Assembly: GCA_009667805.1 (NCBI GenBank)
Contig: RXON01001627.1
Coordinates: 1 to 64,000, forward strand
DNA length: 64,000 bases
From: Leptobrachium leishanense
Taxonomy: Eukaryota; Chordata; Amphibia; Anura; Megophryidae
Direction: 5' to 3'
This document shows positions 53,744 through 63,668 of the stretch, one piece after another. Below the pieces are notes generated by a model that was not told the origin of the DNA, searched no databases, and worked only from the letters and a program-made list of their open reading frames with translations. Position 1 is the first letter of the stretch; every line of letters begins with the position of its first letter. Made by a program: the position numbers and the translations under genes.

Positions 53744-54123
53744 AAAGCCCCGTTCCACACTGTACGACTTGAAAATCACGATTTTCATATTCGCGACGTC
53801 GTGGTTTTGTGCGATTTTGCAAAGCACCACCAATGGAAATCACAAAAAAAAAAAAAAGGGTCATCTACCTGCGACATGCTACAAGAGGTGAACAGCTCCA
53901 TTGAAATGCATTGTTGAAGCTACATAGCGCGCTACATCGCGCGGATTTTGCATCTCCATGAAGCTGTTCACATCTTGCCACACGACGTCACATGTCGCTG
54001 ATACATGACCTTTTTACGAATTGCATTTTCCATTGGTAATGTTTTACAAAATCGCGACGTCGCGTATATGAAAATCTTGCAGAAAAACTCGCACTTTTCA
54101 AATCGCAGTGTGAACGGGGCCTT
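53744..54123. mobile_element. Inverted-repeat MITE (GCCCCGTTCACACTG ends)
   Basis: The ends AAAGCCCCGTTCCACACTG and CAGTGTGAACGGGGCCTT are complementary apart from a one-base difference. The interior is a foldback: GAAAATCACGATTTTCATAT with CGCGACGTCG faces CGACGTCGCGTATATGAAAA. It lies in intron 2 of the Ig-like gene beside the 28-bp array. Confidence 0.75.
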
Positions 54124-54129
54124 AGGCCC

Positions 54130-55200
54130 CACCCCTCCATACCCATCTCTCCATCCTTCTGAGCCTCTCCATCCTCCTGTTCCTCTGTCCCTCCTGTTCC
54201 TCTGTCCCTCTCCACCCTCCTGTTCCTCTGTCCCTCTCCACCCTCCTGTTCCTCTGTCCCTCTCCACCCTCCTGTTCCTCTGTCCCTCTCCACCCTCCTG
54301 TTCCTCTGTGCCTCTCCACCCTCCTGTTCCTCTGTGCCTCTCCACCCTCCTGTCCCTCTCCACCCTCCTGTGCCTCAGTCCCTCTCCACCCTCCTGTGCC
54401 TCAGTCCCTCTCCACCCCCTGTGCCGCAGTCCCTCTCCACCCTCCTGTGCCGCAGTCCCTCTCCACCTCCTGTGCCGCAGTCCCTCTCCACCCTCCTGTG
54501 CCGCAGTCCCTCTCCACCCCCTGTGCCGCAGTCCCTCTCCACCCTCCTGTGCCGCAGTCCCTCTCCACCCTCCTGTGCCGCAGTCCCTCTCCACCCTCTG
54601 TGCCGCAGTCCCTCTCCACCCTCCTGTGCCGCAGTCCCGCTCCACCCTCCTGTGCCGCAGTCCCTCTCCACCCTCCTGTGCCGCAGTCCCTCTCCACCCT
54701 CCTGTGCCGCAGTCCCTCTCCACCCTCCTGTGCCGCAGTCCCTCTCCACCCTCCTGTGCCATCCTCAGTCCCTCTCCACCCTCCTGTGCCATCCTCAGTC
54801 CCTCTCCATCCTCCTGTGCCATCCTCAGTCCCTCTCCATCCTCCTGTGCCATCCTCAGTCCCTCTCCATCCTCCTGTGCCATCCTCAGTCCCTCTCCATC
54901 CTCCTGTGCCATCCTCAGTCCCTCTCCATCCTCCTGTGCCATCCTCAGTCCCTCTCCATCCTCCTGTGCCATCCTCAGTCCCTCTCCATCCTCCTGTGCC
55001 ATCCTCAGTCCTCTCCATCCTCCTGTGCCATCCTCAGTCCCTCTCCATCCTCCTGTGCCATCCTCAGTCCCTCTCCATCCTCCTGTGCCATCCTCAGTCC
55101 CTCTCCATCCTCCTGTGCCTCAGTCCCGCTCCATCCAGTGCCTCTCCATCCTCCTGTGTCCTTCCATCCTCGTGTTCCTCCCCATCCTCCTGTCCCTTAG
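54130..55200. repeat. 28/30-bp minisatellite in intron 2 with three subfamilies
   Basis: Blocks run from left to right: CTCTCCACCCTCCTG plus TTCCTCTGTCCCT (28 bp, about 54170-54350), then the same with TGCCGCAGTCCCT (28 bp, about 54420-54760), then CTCTCCATCCTCCTG plus TGCCATCCTCAGTCC (30 bp, about 54765-55110). The gradient of variants shows directional spread along the array. Open frames over it on both strands (up to 407 codons) are repeat translations. Confidence 0.95.
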
Positions 55201-55467
55201 TGTCTCTCTACACTCTGGTACTTTTTGAGACCCCTGCCACAACATGTACCCCATGTTCCAATTTCCTCTTCTACCCTTAAGTCGTCATGGTGGGAAACGA
55301 CAAGAGTCTGGCTTGTACAGAAGCATTTTAGCAACCCGCAGTTACTGGCTGGGGAGGAATAGGGACCAAAGGGTAAAAAAAAAAAGGACAAAAAAAAAAT
55401 AAACAAAAGTACAGCACAGTAAAGAGATACAGAAACGAATCTTTGAGGACAAAATGGTTAAACTTAC

Positions 55468-55731
55468 CAAATATGTGCACAATGTACTCAGAGGACTTTG
55501 AAATCGTGTTATACGTGTAATGTCCACTGTCATTTACCCTGGGGCAGCTTATGAAGTACACCCCGGTATCAGCATCAAACCGCAATGTGTTTCTATACAG
55601 GGGGTCAATATAAAGGCTGCCATTAAAACAAGAAATCATCTGAGACCCTTTCCACAATTTAACGACTCTGTCCGGCGCATCATCATCATATCCTCCCATA
55701 GAGATGCGGGGCCTTCCTGCTGGGGCATCAA
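55468..55731 (-). CDS. Ig-superfamily receptor exon 2 (first Ig-like domain)
   Basis: 264 bp with an acceptor (TTTTCCTTTGCAG) and donor (GTAAGTTTAA), phase 1 in and out. Begins VDAPAGRPRISMGGYDDDAP and continues with VVKLWKGSQMISCFNGSLYI, RFDADTGVYFISCPRVNDSG and HYTYNTIS. The D-x-G-x-Y pattern near the end (NDSGHYTY) is the F-strand signature of V-type Ig domains. Two cysteines are in unusual places (ISCFNG and ISCPRV), not the canonical B/F pair. Sequons: NGS and NDS. Confidence 0.85.
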
Positions 55732-55774
55732 CTGCAAAGGAAAATCTGCATAAACACAATCAATCACATATAAC

Positions 55775-55945
55775 AGAGCAACAGCAAAGCAACGACACCG
55801 AGAGGCAAAGCAACGACACCGAGAGGCAAAGCAACGACACCGAGAGGCAAAGCAACGACACCGAGAGGCAAAGCAACGACACCGAGAGGCAAAGCAACGA
55901 CACCGAGACGCAAAGCAACGACACCGAGACGCAAAGCAACGACAA
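55775..55945. repeat. 21-bp minisatellite in intron 1
   Basis: About eight copies of AGGCAAAGCAACGACACCG plus AG, with late units carrying GACGC instead of GAGGC. It lies between exons 1 and 2 of the Ig-like gene. Confidence 0.95.
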
Positions 55946-55989
55946 GAATATTACTGTACATTATGTAAATGTGACTCGCATAAACAGGA

Positions 55990-56095
55990 CAGGGGAATTC
56001 CTGGGGGGGGGGTACCCTGGGCTCCTCCCATGGAAAGTGTTCGCATGGCTCATGAGGACAGACCCTGTGCAGAATAAAATCTATACTGTACTGTT
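55990..56095 (-). repeat. Dispersed block with an inverted relative at 58800-58895
   Basis: GGTACCCTGGGCTCCTCCCA...GGACAGACCCTGTGCA is the inverse of TGCACAGGGTCTGTCCTCAT...GGGGCCCAGGGTACCCC at about 58813-58885. It brackets exon 1 and the 26-bp array as an inverted pair. Confidence 0.6.
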
Positions 56096-56215
56096 AAAGG
56101 GTCACAGCAGCCTCAGCCCCCCCTGACAGTGCATGGGTGTAATGTAAGGGGGCTCTGGATAAACTAGTGGATGCCCTCAGGCTGCTCTCACACACAGGCT
56201 CCTCTTCCTCCTCAC

Positions 56216-56273
56216 CTGGTCCCAGGCAGATAAGGAAGCCCAGGCAGAGCCAGTGGAGGAGGGGTGAGGACAT
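56216..56273 (-). CDS. Ig-superfamily receptor exon 1 (signal peptide)
   Basis: ATG at 56273 opens MSSPLLHWLCLGFLICLGP, a short n-region followed by a hydrophobic core typical of a signal peptide. The exon ends at 56216 with a GTGAGG donor in phase 1. The split codon joins exon 2 as Val, giving GP-VDAPAG, a plausible cleavage region. Confidence 0.75.
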
Positions 56274-56600
56274 TCCGGCTGACAATGCCCCCCGGCAGAG
56301 GCTCCACGTGGCGGATGTCCGGGGTGAGCGTTACAAGCCGGGTTTAAAACCAAAAAGCCGCCAGTTCCCTGGACGAATCCGCGCCGGCCGCGCTTCCCGC
56401 CAACTCCGACAAATCACGCAGCCGCTCTTTATCTGAATTCGCGCGCTCTCCGCCGAGACCCCTCTTCCCGTCGAGACTCCAACCAATCAGAGCCGAGCTC
56501 CTCACGCGGGACATCCCACGCGCGCACTCCCGGCAATCACTGCGGGTGGCTGAGGTGGCGGGCGGCAGAGCATAGGAATGGTCACCTGACCACAGACTCT
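56274..56600 (-). promoter_or_regulatory. Putative promoter and CpG-rich region of the Ig-like gene
   Basis: Directly upstream of exon 1 the DNA is GC- and CpG-rich (about 56370-56560: CGCGCCGGCCGCGCTTCC, GAATTCGCGCGCTC). On the minus strand GGTTTTAAACC (complement of about 56340-56350) lies roughly 70 bp before the ATG and could act as a TATA-like element. Inferred from composition and position only. Confidence 0.45.
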
Positions 56601-56691
56601 GACACTGCCAGGGGGACAGACAGAAGCCAAGAGGAGGGGAGCTGAAGCCACGCCCGCCCACCTAGGCAAGATATCTTAACCCCTTGCTGTT

Positions 56692-56851
56692 ACCTAGGGC
56701 AGGGGTCAGCAAATCTGGCTCCCTGATGTTTTGGGAACTACATCTCCCATGATGCTCAGTCACCCATTAAGCTGACTGAGTCACATGGGAAATGTAGTTC
56801 CAAAAACACCAGGAAGCCAAGTTGGGAGACCCCTAACCTTGGGAGACCCCT
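56692..56851. mobile_element. hAT-like palindromic MITE, second copy
   Basis: CAGGGGTCAGCAAATCTGGC (from 56700) to GTTGGGAGACCCCT (to 56834). The arms TTTTGGGAACTACATCTCCC and GGGAAATGTAGTTCCAAAAA pair. Family as at 41749-41873. A partial repeat of the end (TTGGGAGACCCCT) follows. Confidence 0.65.
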
Positions 56852-57002
56852 CATTCCTTGCACATAGAGGTGTATGCATACAGCACATGCATAATATTCC
56901 ATACACATGTGTATACCCATACTTAACCCCTTCAGCACCGCATGTAGCTGAACGCTAGCAACAAATATGTCTATGGACTCCTGGAGCTGATATTAGTGTG
57001 GG

Positions 57003-58700
57003 GGGGCGGATCCAGACACAGGATTCAGGGGCGGATCCAGACACAGGATTCAGGGGCGGATCCAGACACAGGATTCAGGGGCGGATCCAGACACAGGATT
57101 CAGGGGCGGATCCAGACACAGGATTCAGGGGCGGATCCAGACACAGGATTCAGGGGCGGATCCAGACACAGGATTCAGGGGCGGATCCAGACACAGGTTT
57201 CAGGGGCGGATCCAGACACAGGATTCAGGGGCGGATCCAGACACAGGATTCAGGGGCGGATCCAGACACAGGATTCAGGGGCGGATCCAGACACAGGATT
57301 CAGGGGCGGATCCAGACACAGGATTCAGGGGCGGATCCAGACACAGGTTTCAGGGGCGGATCCAGACACCAGATTCAGGGGCGGATCCAGACACAGGTTT
57401 CAGGGGCGGATCCAGACACAGGATTCAGGGGCGGATCCAGACACAGGTTTCAGGGGCGGATCCAGACACAGGATGCAGGGGCAGATCCAGACACAGGATT
57501 CAGGGGCGGATCCAGACACAGGATTCAGGGGCGGATCCATACACAGGATTCAGGGGCGGATCCAGACACAGGATTCAGGGGCGGATCCAGACACAGGTTT
57601 CAGGGGCGGATCCAGACACAGGTTCAGGGGCGGATCCAGACACCAGATTCAGGGGCGGATCCAGACACAGGTTTCAGGGGCGGATCCAGACACAGGATTC
57701 AGGGGCGGATCCAGACACAGGTTTCAGGGGCGGATCCAGACACAGGATTCAGGGGCGGATCCAGACACAGGATTCAGGGGCGGATCCAGACACAGGATTC
57801 AGGGGCGGATCCAGACACAGGATTCAGGGGCGGATCCAGACACAGGTTTCAGGGGCGGATCCAGACACAGGATGCAGGGGCGGATCCAGACACAGGTTTC
57901 AGGGGCGGATCCAGACACCAGATTCAGGGGCGGATCCAGACACAGTTTCAGGGGCGGATCCAGACACAGGATTCAGGGGCGGATCCAGACACAGGTTTCA
58001 GGGGCGGATCCAGACACAGGATGCAGGGGCGGATCCAGACACAGGATTCAGGGGCGGATCCAGACACAGGATTCAGGGGCGGATCCATACACAGGATTCA
58101 GGGGCGGATCCAGACACAGGATTCAGGGGCGGATCCAGACACAGGATTCAGGGGCGGATCCAGACACAGGTTTCAGGGGCGGATCCAGACACAGGTTTCA
58201 GGGGCGGATCCAGACACCAGATTCAGGGGCGGATCCAGACACAGGTTTCAGGGGCGGATCCAGACACAGGATTCAGGGGCGGATCCAGACACAGGTTTCA
58301 GGGGCGGATCCAGACACAGGATTCAGGGGCGGATCCAGACACAGGATTCAGGGGCGGATCCAGACACAGGATTCAGGGGCGGATCCAGACACAGGTTTCA
58401 GGGGCGGATCCAGACACAGGATGCAGGGGCGGATCCAGACACAGGTTTCAGGGGCGGATCCAGACACAGGATTCAGGGGCGGATCCAGACACAGGTTTCA
58501 GGGGCGGATCCAGACACAGGATTCAGGGGCGGATCCAGACACAGGTTTCAGGGGCGGATCCAGACACAGGTTTCAGGGGCGGATCCAGACACAGGATTCA
58601 GGGGCGGATCCAGACACAGGATTCAGGGGCGGATCCAGACACAGGTTTCAGGGGCGGATCCAGACACAGGTTTTGGGGGCGGATCCAGACACAGGTTTTG
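57003..58700. repeat. 26-bp minisatellite, about 65 copies, each with a BamHI site
   Basis: Unit GGCGGATCCAGACACAGG plus ATTCAGGG. GGATCC in nearly every unit predicts a 26-bp BamHI ladder. Variants (TTTCAGG, ATGCAGG, CACCAGATT, GGATCCATA) recur in similar order in the halves 57360-57960 and 57910-58440; the rare GGATCCATA units are 548 bp apart (57533 and 58081). This indicates a block duplication of about 21 units. Since 26 is not a multiple of 3, each frame cycles through all phases, and two plus frames stay open for about 575 codons, which is not evidence of a gene. Confidence 0.97.
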
Positions 58701-58704
58701 GGGG

Positions 58705-59460
58705 GGGGGACTCTCACAGTTTTGATTAAGAGCTGGTGTTGGGTTTGCAGTGACAGGCAGAGACGCGCCTCATCGCAACCTGTGCTCGTTACACTCACTC
58801 TCCCCAGAACATATTGCACAGGGTCTGTCCTCATTTGGCTCGGGAACCCTGCAAACCCTTTCCATACGAGGGGCCCAGGGTACCCCTCCCCCCAGCACAT
58901 ACCCCTTGCAGCTATGCAGTGTAGGGTTACCCAGGTGTGGGCTGCCCAGTGCACCCTTTCCATGCTGGCAGGACACACGTGGCACCCCCTATCTGCGCAG
59001 CCCTGTGAACCCTTTCCATACCAGGGAACCCCCCTCCCAGCTCACATAATATATTGTCCCCCAGCTCACATGGATATACATAGTGCCTAGGGTTCCCACA
59101 CGTACGATTTTGACCCGGACTGTCTGGTTTTGGAGTCATGTGTCCAGGTTTGACACCCTCTGCCAAATGACTCCGAGCCGGTACCGGGCATCTCCGCCCC
59201 ATACTTACATATCAGCAGGAGACGCAGCACGTCCGCACCACCCACTGCCAGTTCCGCACAGGCGCCACGGCCCACGTGACCTTTACAGGCATGCACGTGC
59301 GTGCGGCGATCCCGGACCTGCTTCCGCCTCCAGTCCCAACTAAGACAAGTGGTCCTCTGGCTCCTGCTGGTCTCGTCCACCGTCCAGATATACGTCTCCA
59401 GGGCAGGGTGGCTCCAGTAACCACCGACTCCGAGACAAGCAACTCTGTGTGAGCGAACGC
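58705..59460. other. Unassigned DNA with short repeat-derived blocks
   Basis: TGTGAACCCTTTCCATACCA, AGCTCACATAATATATTGTC and CCCAGCTCACATGGATATAC connect to the 60-61 kb array. A GC-rich stretch at 59230-59410 has no recognised coding motif. Overlapping open frames (71-130 codons) have no supported identity. Confidence 0.35.
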
Positions 59461-59464
59461 AGCA

Positions 59465-59970
59465 TCAGCCATAATGCCACTGTGCCAGCCATAAAACCAG
59501 TCTGCCAGCCATAATTCCAATGTGCCAGCCATAATACCAGTCTGCCAGCCATAATGCCGCTGTGCCAGCCATAATACCAGTCTGCCAGCCATAATTCTAC
59601 TGTGCCAGCCATAAAACCAGACTGCCAGCTATAATGCTACTGTGCCAGCCATAATGCCATTGTGCCAGCCATAATTCCAGTGTTCCAGCCATAATACCAG
59701 TGTGCCATGCATAATACCAGCGTGCCAGACATAATACGAGTGCCATAATACCAGTGTGCCCACCATAATACCAGTGTGCCATACAATTGTAACAATTCAA
59801 TGTTCTTGAACCCAGGACATATTTGAAAACGAGAGAAATCTCAATGTATCCTTCCTGGTAAAATACTTTATAAATAAATAATACCAGCCATAATACCAGC
59901 GTGCCATGCATAATACCAGCGTGCCAGCCATAATACCATTGTGTGCCATAACACCAGTCTGCCATGTATA
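59465..59970. repeat. 20-bp minisatellite (CCAGCCATAATACCAGTGTG), interrupted
   Basis: About 20 copies with CCAGTCTG/CTGTG variants. The array is split by a retroelement tail at about 59785-59885, after which CCAGCCATAATACCAGCGTG units resume. Minus-strand frames over it (about 90-154 codons) are repeat translations. Confidence 0.9.
59785..59885 (+). repeat. Short retroelement 3' tail with (TAAA)n, copy 3
   Basis: AATGTTCTTGAACCCAGGAC...AACGAGAGAAATCTCAATGT...CTTTATAAATAAATAATA. Same block as 9442-9545 (inverted) and 27340-27448. It interrupts the 20-bp array. Confidence 0.8.
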
Positions 59971-60089
59971 CCACGTGCCATAATGTATACACTACAAAAA
60001 AAAATGGGCGCCTGAACCCAACCCTAGAGTGTTTGGGTTTGGCTTGAAGAAATGGTGGCAACCCTAATAGTGCCTCAGCTCACATTTTA

Positions 60090-61275
60090 TATATAAATAT
60101 AGTGCCCCCAGCTCACAAGGATATATATTGCCCCAGCTCACAAGGATATATATTGCCCCAGCTCACATGGATATATATTGCCCCAGCTCACATTTTATAT
60201 ATATTGCCCCAGCTCACATGGATATATATTGCCACCAGCTCACATTTTATATATAGTGCCCCAGCTCACATGGATATATATTGCCCCAGCTCGCATGGAT
60301 ATATAGTGTCCCAGCTCACATGGATATATATATTGCCCCCCGCTCACATGGATATATATATTGCCCCAGCTCATATGGATATATATATTGCCCCAGCTCA
60401 TGTGGTCCCATCGGTCTCCTGGCTGCTGTCTGCCCCTGGCCAGGCCCCTCTGAGTGCTTTGCAAGCGGCCGCCGACATGACGCTCGGCCGCTCACCTGTG
60501 AACACGTGCAAGCCACGGTCTCCCTTTCCATACCAGGGTACCCAGCTCACATGTAATATATTGTCCCCTGCTCACATGGATATACAAAGTGCCCCAGCTC
60601 ACATGGATATATATTGCCCCAGCTCACATTTTATATATAGTGCCCCAGCTCACATTTTAAATATAGTGTCCCCCAGCTCACATGGATATATATTGTCCCA
60701 GCTCACATGGATATATATAGTGCCCCAGCTTACATGGATATATATTGCCCCCAGCTCACATGGATATATATAGCCCCAGCTCACATTTTATATATAGTGC
60801 CCCCAGCTCACATGGATATACATAGTGCCCCCAGTTCACATGGATATATATTGCCCCAGCTCACATGGATATATATAGTGCCCCAGCTCACATGGATATA
60901 TATATATATTGCCCCCAGCTCACATGGAGATATATTGCCCCAGCTCACATTTTATATATAGTGTCCCCAGCTCACATGCATATATATTGCCCCAGCTCAC
61001 ATTTTATATATAGTGCCCCAGCTCACATGGATATATATTGCCACAGCTCACATTTTATATATATTGCCCCAGCTTACATGGATATATAGTGCCCCCAGAT
61101 CACATGGATATATATTGCCCCAGCTCACACGGATATACATAGTGCCCAAGCTCACATGGATATATATAGTGCCCCAGCTCACATGGATATATATTGCCCA
61201 GTTCACATGGATATACATAGTGCCCCAGCTCACACGGATATATATTGCCCAGCTCACATGGATAGTGTCCCAGCT
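60090..61275. repeat. Large CAGCTCACATGGATATAT minisatellite
   Basis: About 45 irregular units of 23-27 bp: GCCCCAGCTCACATGGATAT plus ATATT or ATAGT, alternating with a GCTCACATTTTATATATA form. It is broken once by a GC-rich block (about 60403-60540). Same family as 16600-16820. The YI-rich open frames on both strands reflect the repeat. Confidence 0.95.
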
Positions 61276-61479
61276 GGTTAATCCCCACCCTTCCTCTTTA
61301 AGCTCCGCCTTTTCCTCTCTTTATATTAAAAGTGGATACCAAGTGCCTACTTGTATATTTTGTATACCATTTCAAATGTATCTATTGAGATAAATAAAAT
61401 TATGAAATGTTTAAATTCAAGCATTTTTACAAAGAACAGCCACGCATGTCAAGTATACTGGATCACAGCCGCTCTAATT

Positions 61480-61850
61480 GGTTGAACAATAAAATCCACA
61501 GAAACGTGCACTGCATATGAGCGTATCACAGAGCTGCACAGCAATAAAACCCACAGAAATGGGCACTGTATATGAGCATTTCACAGAACTGCACAGCAAT
61601 AAAACTCACAGTAATGTGCAGTGTGTATGAGCGTATCCCAGAGCTCCAGGGCAATAAAACTCACAGTAATATGCAGTGTGTATCACAGAATCCACAGCAA
61701 TAAAACTCCCAGCAATGCAATGTTTGGTGTGTGTCAGCGTATCAGAATCCACAGCAATAAAAATTCCAGCAATGCAATGTGCAGTGTGTATGAGTGCATC
61801 AGAATCCACTGCAATAAAACTCCCAGCAAACCGAGTGTATATGAGCACAC
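61480..61850. repeat. About 55-60 bp tandem repeat, 6 diverged copies
   Basis: Units of the form GAGCGTATCACAGAGCTGCA, then CAGCAATAAAACTCACAG, then TAATGTGCAGTGTGTAT. Copies start near 61520, 61575, 61630, 61680, 61737 and 61790. AATAAA in each unit is part of the repeat and not evidence of polyadenylation. Confidence 0.85.
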
Positions 61851-63558
61851 AGCAATTATTTATTCTATATTTACCGGCCTCCGTCCGCGGTAGGGCTGTG
61901 TGCAGAGTCAGCAGGGACGGTGTACGGACTCAGTAGAGGTCCCTTCAGGCCACGTTAGGATCGCAGCTGTGCCTGTGCGTGGAGCCATCTTGTCAGCAGT
62001 GGGGTACCACTGCCAGAGGGTGCGCCGTGGCTTTGATTCCCTTCCCGGCGGGTGTTCAGTCCAGAGTAGAGTGAGAGTCCGTGTTAACGAAAAGGGCGGG
62101 CAGCTACGTGCATGCGAGCATGTCACGTGGTGTTGTGGAAATTTTATTATGTGGACATTATATTCTAGGATGTGCGTGTTTTATAAATTGTCATCTGTCT
62201 CCCTGTGTTTGGATTAAACTGAGAATCGCTCTAGCAGAGTGTATTTTGGGTTAATCAGAACCAGCTGCAAAACCGTCAGTATGAAAACCTTCTCTTGGGT
62301 TTAGAGACGTGTTCTCAGTGTGTGTAGGCGTTTGGCGGTTTGTGAGCACTAAGTGCAATGCGCTGGACTCCTTACCTCCCAATGTCTATGCACATTGGAG
62401 AAGTGAAGTCTGCATAACGAGAGATACGTATTATATCTCTGTTGCGGCTACGCTATCCCTTTCTGGATACATACCTGCTTTTAAGACATTTATGCCTTGT
62501 CTGGACACTCGTACCGTGTACAGACAATAATTGAATGTCTCCGCAGATATGTCACAAATCCAAAAGAATGAGTAGACTGATCTTCACTCAGATGCTGATC
62601 ACTGTTCAGTATCTGAGTGGGGTCCATACTGACAGTGATGGGGGATGGTCGGACAAACATGGCTGATGGGGACCATGGAGCTGACTCAGGGATGAGTCAT
62701 GTACAGGAGGCCGGTCGGTCATTCTAGTCCACTCCCCTGTCCTTTTGATATGTAAATGTAATTACTGGGCAAACTGGTTTTCTATTGTGCAGCCTGTGGG
62801 CCAGTGGGCGTTGTGCTATTGTGAATTAAATTAAGCTGACCAAGAGTCACAAAAACACTTGGGCAGATGAACTCCAGCTAGAAACAACGTGTGTGTGTGG
62901 CTTTTTCTGGGTGAGGATGCAGAAGACCACAGCAGAGTCTCTGGGTCTCCTTACTGCGGACGTTCAGGTAAGTATTGCAGGATAGCAGAGAGCTGCTTGT
63001 AAGTGCAGCGGATCAAACTACATTAGGGAATTGATAGTAGATTAATTTCTACGACATTATGGTGAGCCAGGTTAAATAAGGAACCAACAGATTTTTCCTC
63101 TGCACAGTAGAAAAAAGGAGAGAGAGAAAGTAAATTGTAATTTTGTCTCCTGCGTCGAGGAAATTTCTGCTTGGTAAAAGAATGATTTTGCTCGTTTTGT
63201 GTAAGAACGAGGTAAGTAATTTTCTGTTGTGTAGTTTTTGGTGGATCTGAGCTGAATGTACAGAGACTGTATGGTGAGATTGTGACGTGTGTGCTGACCA
63301 GTACAGGGTATCGTTTTTGTTGTAACTTCTGTTTGTGTAACTTTTATGTTTGTAAGAGGTGATTTTGGTTTGTAGAGGTAGAATTTTGTTTGTACAGGAG
63401 AAACGGCATTTAGAGGATTTTTATACTGTTAGCCTGTAAATCAGAGGAGGTTTTTGCTCTGGTTTCGGGCGGTGGGGCACAGGGAATAGAGAAACTGTTT
63501 TGTTTAATTTGGTTTCTCTATTGCTGGATTTTGGAGACACCATCTTTGATTATCTTTG
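61851..63558. other. Unassigned DNA, possible 5' exon of an unseen transcript
   Basis: 61880-62110 is CpG-richer than its surroundings. At about 62969 GACGTTCAGGTAAGTATT is a strong splice-donor match on the plus strand, preceded by a compact stretch (62870-62968). Without an open frame or partner exon I cannot call a gene; a retroviral-type leader or a 5' UTR exon are alternatives. Confidence 0.3.
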
Positions 63559-63668
63559 CTGTGAAGAACATGTGCTTTGGCAGCCATCTTACCTTTGTGT
63601 GAAAAACATGTGCTTTGGCAGCCATCTTACCTTTGTGTGAAAAACATGTGCTTTGGCAGCCATCTTGG
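63559..63668. repeat. 38-bp tandem repeat, 3 copies
   Basis: Units of AACATGTGCTTTGGCAGCCA plus TCTTACCTTTGTGTGAAA. Copies 2 and 3 are nearly identical; copy 1 begins GAAGAACATG. Confidence 0.95.

Larger units (their letters stand above)
51005..56273 (-). other. Immunoglobulin-superfamily surface receptor gene, 5' part (CD2/SLAM-like)
   Basis: Three exons splice in frame: signal peptide (56273-56216), Ig-like domain 1 (55731-55468) and Ig-like domain 2 (51283-51005), giving 200 complete codons. All junctions are phase 1 with GT/AG borders. The product would be a secreted or type I membrane protein of the cell surface. The FNGSLYI, RFDADTGVYFI and NDSGHYTY patterns recall CD2/CD48/SLAM V-domains, which mediate leukocyte adhesion; this assignment is inferred from pattern only. 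Transmembrane and cytoplasmic exons are not recognised; the DNA to the left is mostly repeats. Intron 1 (482 bp) and intron 2 (4.2 kb) contain minisatellites. Confidence 0.7.

Noticed and set aside
53968..55228. Long frames on both strands (344, 407, 294, 288 and 205 codons)
   Set aside because: Repeat translations of the 28/30-bp intronic minisatellite; no domain, no conserved start.
56996..58729. Two overlapping plus-strand frames of about 575 codons
   Set aside because: They are translations of a 26-bp tandem repeat that happens to have no stop; the unit is not a multiple of three, so several phases stay open.
60102..61393. YI-rich and HMDIY-rich frames
   Set aside because: Translations of the CAGCTCACATGGATATAT minisatellite.
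61480..61850. Multiple AATAAA signals as polyadenylation sites
   Set aside because: They recur once per tandem unit.
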